From contig JADFZO010000015.1 in the NCBI GenBank assembly GCA_015232465.1, positions 1 to 46,018 on the forward strand: DNA of 46,018 nt. The letters are read 5' to 3'. This DNA is from Desulfamplus sp. (GTDB lineage Bacteria > Desulfobacterota > Desulfobacteria > Desulfobacterales > Desulfobacteraceae). The position numbers were made by a program, and so were the translations under genes. Under the pieces are notes generated by a model. That model saw only the letters and a list, made by a program, of their open reading frames with translations, was not told where the DNA came from and did no database searches. Numbering within the stretch: position 1 is the first letter of the stretch; each line of letters opens with the position of its first letter. Shown here piece by piece: positions 43,183 to 46,018 of this stretch.

Positions 43183-44628
43183 ATGGGTGAAAAAATATTA
43201 GGGGTTGAAATCTCTTTAGATAGTTTAAGTGCAGTTGTCATAAAAAGGGGGTTGAAATCTTGCACAATTTTAGATTTAGGTATAACTCTGTTAAATAGAT
43301 TTGATACTAAAGAGTTTGCTGATAAGTTTGAGAAGCTCTTATCAAAACTTAATCTAAAGGGGTGTAAAAATGCTGCAATCTGCTTGCCTGCCTCTTTAAT
43401 CTCTTTTAGATCGCTTACAATTCCATTCAACTCAGAGAGTAAAATCAGACAGATTTTAAATTACGAGCTAAACTCCCACCTGCCAGTCAGTAACGTAAGC
43501 TATATCTCTGATTTTATACAAGTTAGCTCTTTAAATAGTATTTTTACTGCATCTGTTCCAACTGATATTATAGCTCTTTGCTCTTCTGTATTAAAAAAAC
43601 ATGGATTAGAGCCAGAGCTTATAACAGCACAAGGTATTATCTCATCAAATTATATTATCAACAGTAAAAAGAGGGATAAAAATAGCAGTGCAATTACAGT
43701 TTTAGTTGAGAAAACAAAATATAGCACTGTTATCTCATTTATATTTAAAGAAGATGTTTTAGCTGTTCGATCTTTTTTAGGGACAAAAGATGCCAAGTTT
43801 ATTCAAAACACGGTGCATCACACTTTAGTTGGATTGTCTCAGCAATATGATATTGAGAATCATAAGATCAATATTGTTAATCTTGATGATGAGATAAATA
43901 TTGGTGAGTTAATTGATCTATCTAATCGGGCTAATCGGGACATATTTGATCTATCTGACTATCTATCTGACCAGTTGCCTGATGATTTGCCTGATCCGCT
44001 CCAAACTACTCCTAAATGGTTTAATGCTATCACAGTTGCCGCCCACTCTACTAAACAAAACAAAATGATCAACTTTTGCCAGCAAGAGTATGCAAATAGC
44101 TCATTTTTTAATAAGTTTAAAATTGATATTATAACTTTTTTAATATTTGCAGCAATAACAGCGATTGCACTATTTATAAACATTGAGCATGAGGTTTTTG
44201 AGCTTAAAAAAGAGATTAGAGCTATTGATAACGAAATTGCTGCCACATTTACAAAAACCTTCCCAGATGTAAAAAATGTGGTTGAGCCTTTAATGCAGAT
44301 GCAGGTAAAGTTAAGGGAAGCTAAGAGCCAAATTGCATTTGGATCAGATAAGATTGGAAGGTTGCCAAATCAAAACATAAAGGCGATTGAGATTTTGTAT
44401 GAGCTATCAAGCAGAGTCTCAGATGATGTTGATGTTGAAGTAACCAGATTTTTGATGAGTGAGGGTAGGGTGGTTTTAGCTGGCACTACTGATAACTTTA
44501 ACTCAGTTGATAAAATCAAGACCATGATCGAAAAATATGATAGATTCAAAAGCGTAACCATAAGCAGTGCCACTGCTGATAAAACAGGTAACAGGGTTCT
44601 ATTTAACTTTATTATTGAACTGATTTGA
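43183..44628 (+). CDS. gspL: Type II secretion system protein GspL
   Basis: 481 residues. An N-terminal actin-like (PilM/GspL) cytoplasmic domain starts ILGVEISLDSLSAVVIKRG and includes AICLPASLISFRSLTIPF. A membrane helix lies at about residues 315-335 (IITFLIFAAITAIALFI). A periplasmic coiled coil and ferredoxin-like domain end the protein. GspL joins the GspE ATPase to GspM. A repetitive Asp/Leu/Pro stretch at about 248-275 (including LSDQLPDDLPDPL) is a linker. The expected next gene, gspM, is not here but at 26904-27443 on the other strand. No gene follows for 255 bases. Confidence 0.85.
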   Translation: MGEKILGVEISLDSLSAVVIKRGLKSCTILDLGITLLNRFDTKEFADKFEKLLSKLNLKGCKNAAICLPASLISFRSLTIPFNSESKIRQILNYELNSHLPVSNVSYISDFIQVSSLNSIFTASVPTDIIALCSSVLKKHGLEPELITAQGIISSNYIINSKKRDKNSSAITVLVEKTKYSTVISFIFKEDVLAVRSFLGTKDAKFIQNTVHHTLVGLSQQYDIENHKINIVNLDDEINIGELIDLSNRANRDIFDLSDYLSDQLPDDLPDPLQTTPKWFNAITVAAHSTKQNKMINFCQQEYANSSFFNKFKIDIITFLIFAAITAIALFINIEHEVFELKKEIRAIDNEIAATFTKTFPDVKNVVEPLMQMQVKLREAKSQIAFGSDKIGRLPNQNIKAIEILYELSSRVSDDVDVEVTRFLMSEGRVVLAGTTDNFNSVDKIKTMIEKYDRFKSVTISSATADKTGNRVLFNFIIELI

Positions 44629-44883
44629 ACTAAACCAGCTTCAACATCTAATTATCCCTTGACAACTATATCAATATTCAATTAGTTATTGTAAACTTTA
44701 TTTTAAGTTATTGTAATTTTTTATCCATTCGTCAATTTCAAGCGTATGCTCATTTCGTCAATTTTTTTTCAAAAAAGCCTTCTTAAAGTTTTTCATAAAT
44801 TTCTGTTTGTTTTTTTCATAAGTTCTTTTTTTGCTAACCATTTTAAATTCTATTAATCAAACCGCTTTTTCGGAGGTGCATCT

Positions 44884-45768
44884 ATGCAGTTTAGAACAAA
44901 GTTTGAAGCTGGTGAATTTGCCTGCCTTGTGCAGATTGAGCCACCTAAGGGGACAGATGTTTCATCAATGGTGAAAAATGCAGTTAATGTCAAGGGGGTT
45001 GCAGATGCTTTTCTTGTCCCTGAAATGGGCAATGCTGTGATGCGTATGAGTTCTCTTGGTGCTGCCCTTGTGTTGCAAAAAAAAGGGCTTGATACTGTAA
45101 TTCAGATAAGTTGCAGAGATAGAAATAGGCTTGCACTTCAAGGAGATGTTTTAGCTGCTGCTGCCTGCGGAATCAATACACTTATGGCAGTAACTGGTGA
45201 AGACCCAAGTTTTGGAGATCACCACACTGCAAAAGCGGTTTATGATATAACTCTTGATGAGTTTTTAAAAGGGCTGCAAGGTATGGAAGGTGGGCGTGAT
45301 ATGGCTGGCGTTGAACTTTCAGGCTCTCCAAATTTTTTAAAAGGCTCAACACTCAACACATGCCTTAGAGGTGCGGATCGTGAAAATGAGCTTGATAAGA
45401 TGAAAAAGATGATTGATGCTGGAGTCAATTTTTTTGTAACTCAGCCAATATTTGAATTTTCAATGACCCAGCCCTTTTTGAAAACTGCCCAAAAGAGCAA
45501 TGTTAAGATTTTTCCCACTGTTCTTCTCTTAAAATCTCTTGGTATGGCAAGATACATGGCAAGAAATGTCAATCAAGTGAACATGCCTTCAACAGTTGTT
45601 GACAGAGTTGTGAATGCATCTGACAAGATAAGAGAGTGCACAAAGATGGCAAGAGAACTGATTCAATCGGTAAAGACAGAAGGGTATAGCGGTGTCAATG
45701 TCTCAACACTTGGTTGGGAGCATAAACTGCCTGAAATTCTGGGTGTGATGGAAGGTCTTAATGGTTAG
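44884..45768 (+). CDS. MetF-like methylenetetrahydrofolate reductase, second copy
   Basis: 294 residues. It has the MetF barrel pattern, but is clearly diverged from the copy at 18498-19421: IEPPKGTDVSSM for the N-terminal acidic motif, MRMSS, CRDRNRLALQGD, AVTGEDPSFGDH and GVNFFVTQPIFEF. A strong GGAGG lies 7 bases before the ATG. No MetV partner is adjacent; an HdrA-like gene follows 154 bases later. It may use that gene's product for electrons, or be a C1 reductase of different specificity. The name is left open for that reason. Confidence 0.82.
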   Translation: MQFRTKFEAGEFACLVQIEPPKGTDVSSMVKNAVNVKGVADAFLVPEMGNAVMRMSSLGAALVLQKKGLDTVIQISCRDRNRLALQGDVLAAAACGINTLMAVTGEDPSFGDHHTAKAVYDITLDEFLKGLQGMEGGRDMAGVELSGSPNFLKGSTLNTCLRGADRENELDKMKKMIDAGVNFFVTQPIFEFSMTQPFLKTAQKSNVKIFPTVLLLKSLGMARYMARNVNQVNMPSTVVDRVVNASDKIRECTKMARELIQSVKTEGYSGVNVSTLGWEHKLPEILGVMEGLNG

Positions 45769-45779
45769 TTTTATGTATA

Positions 45780-45813
45780 GATTTGACAACTTTTAGAAAG
45801 TTGTCAAATCTTT
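45780..45813 (+). terminator. Perfect 14-base hairpin after the second metF
   Basis: GATTTGACAACTTT (45780-45793) pairs with AAAGTTGTCAAATC (45797-45810) around TAG, followed by TTTC. The stem is strong but the T-run is short, so it may be a partial terminator between the metF-like and hdrA-like genes. Confidence 0.55.
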
Positions 45814-45842
45814 CAAACTAACCTCTAAAATTATAATTTGGT

Positions 45843-45861
45843 GGAGGCAATCCCTGCCTCC
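45843..45861 (+). repeat. Short GC-rich hairpin upstream of the hdrA-like gene
   Basis: GGAGGCA (45843-45849) pairs with TGCCTCC (45855-45861) around ATCCC. It is the second hairpin in this 154-base gap and may be a repeat element. Confidence 0.45.
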
Positions 45862-45922
45862 TACAATTTCATATATAATTGTTCAACAACAGATAGGATA
45901 ACGATGTGGTAAGGAGAATTAA

Positions 45923-46018
45923 ATGGCTGAAAATGCAACTATAAATGATAATCTTGCTGGGTCGGTCATGGTTCTTGGCGGTGGTATTGCCGGAATGCAG
46001 TCTGCCATTGATCTTGCA
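45923..46018 (+). CDS. HdrA-like flavoprotein, N-terminal fragment
   Basis: 32 codons are visible before the window ends. MAENATINDNLAGS is followed by VMVLGGGIAGMQSAIDLA, a Rossmann GxGxxG motif of the HdrA/QmoA type. AAGGAG lies 6 bases before the ATG at 45923. It follows the second metF-like gene, repeating the metF-then-hdrA order seen at 18.5-20.6 kb. The rest of the protein, including the Fe-S motifs, is outside the window. Confidence 0.75.
   Translation, partial: MAENATINDNLAGSVMVLGGGIAGMQSAIDLA

Overview
The window looks like chromosomal DNA from an anaerobic, AT-rich member of the Desulfobacterota (sulfate reducers of the Desulfobacteria type). I infer this from the low G+C by eye, methylenetetrahydrofolate reductases of the MetV/MetF type beside HdrA/MvhD-type flavin and iron-sulfur proteins (Wood-Ljungdahl C1 metabolism with heterodisulfide-reductase-like electron transfer), a type II secretion system with GspN, a Bat-type gene pair and several PilZ proteins. 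No 16S gene is present, so the placement is an inference. Nearly all sequence is coding, mostly in short operons.

Layout. 1-6.5 kb (minus): a MetF-MetV fusion protein translationally coupled to batC-like and batD/E-like genes, then carA and the start of an unrecognised gene. 6.5-15.5 kb (plus): an unusual four-gene set made of an FHA-like/GYF/zinc-ribbon GTPase, a GAP1-N2-type partner with one membrane helix, a 998-residue helical membrane protein and a MotA/TolQ/ExbB-type channel, followed by a PilZ protein. 15.6-17.5 kb: tRNA-Pro(GGG), an Smr-domain protein, and mltG on the other strand. 17.7-22.2 kb (plus): metV, metF, an HdrA/QmoA-like gene and a QmoB-like ferredoxin/MvhD gene, which probably form one enzyme complex. 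22.3-25.9 kb (plus): copZ-like, rsmI, a ThiF/MoeB-like E1 enzyme, a HIT protein and alaC.

26.0-29.0 kb (minus): gspN, gspM and ilvC (long, class II form). 29.3-37.3 kb (plus): a class I adenylate cyclase with HEAT-like and pentapeptide-like extensions, a PilZ protein, then ptsH, ptsI and smpB. 37.4-39.6 kb (minus): trpE and trpG. 39.8-41.3 kb (plus): a radical SAM protein with a probable B12-binding domain. 41.4-44.6 kb (plus): a YajG-like lipoprotein, gspK and gspL. 44.9-46.0 kb (plus): a second stand-alone MetF-like gene and the start of another HdrA-like flavoprotein.

The main points of interest are the GTPase/GAP1/ExbB-type membrane module, which is the best candidate for an undescribed system; the adenylate cyclase that lacks the usual C-terminal regulatory part and lies next to PilZ and PTS genes; three separate MetF modules within 41 kb; and a type II secretion gene set split into two loci on opposite strands.
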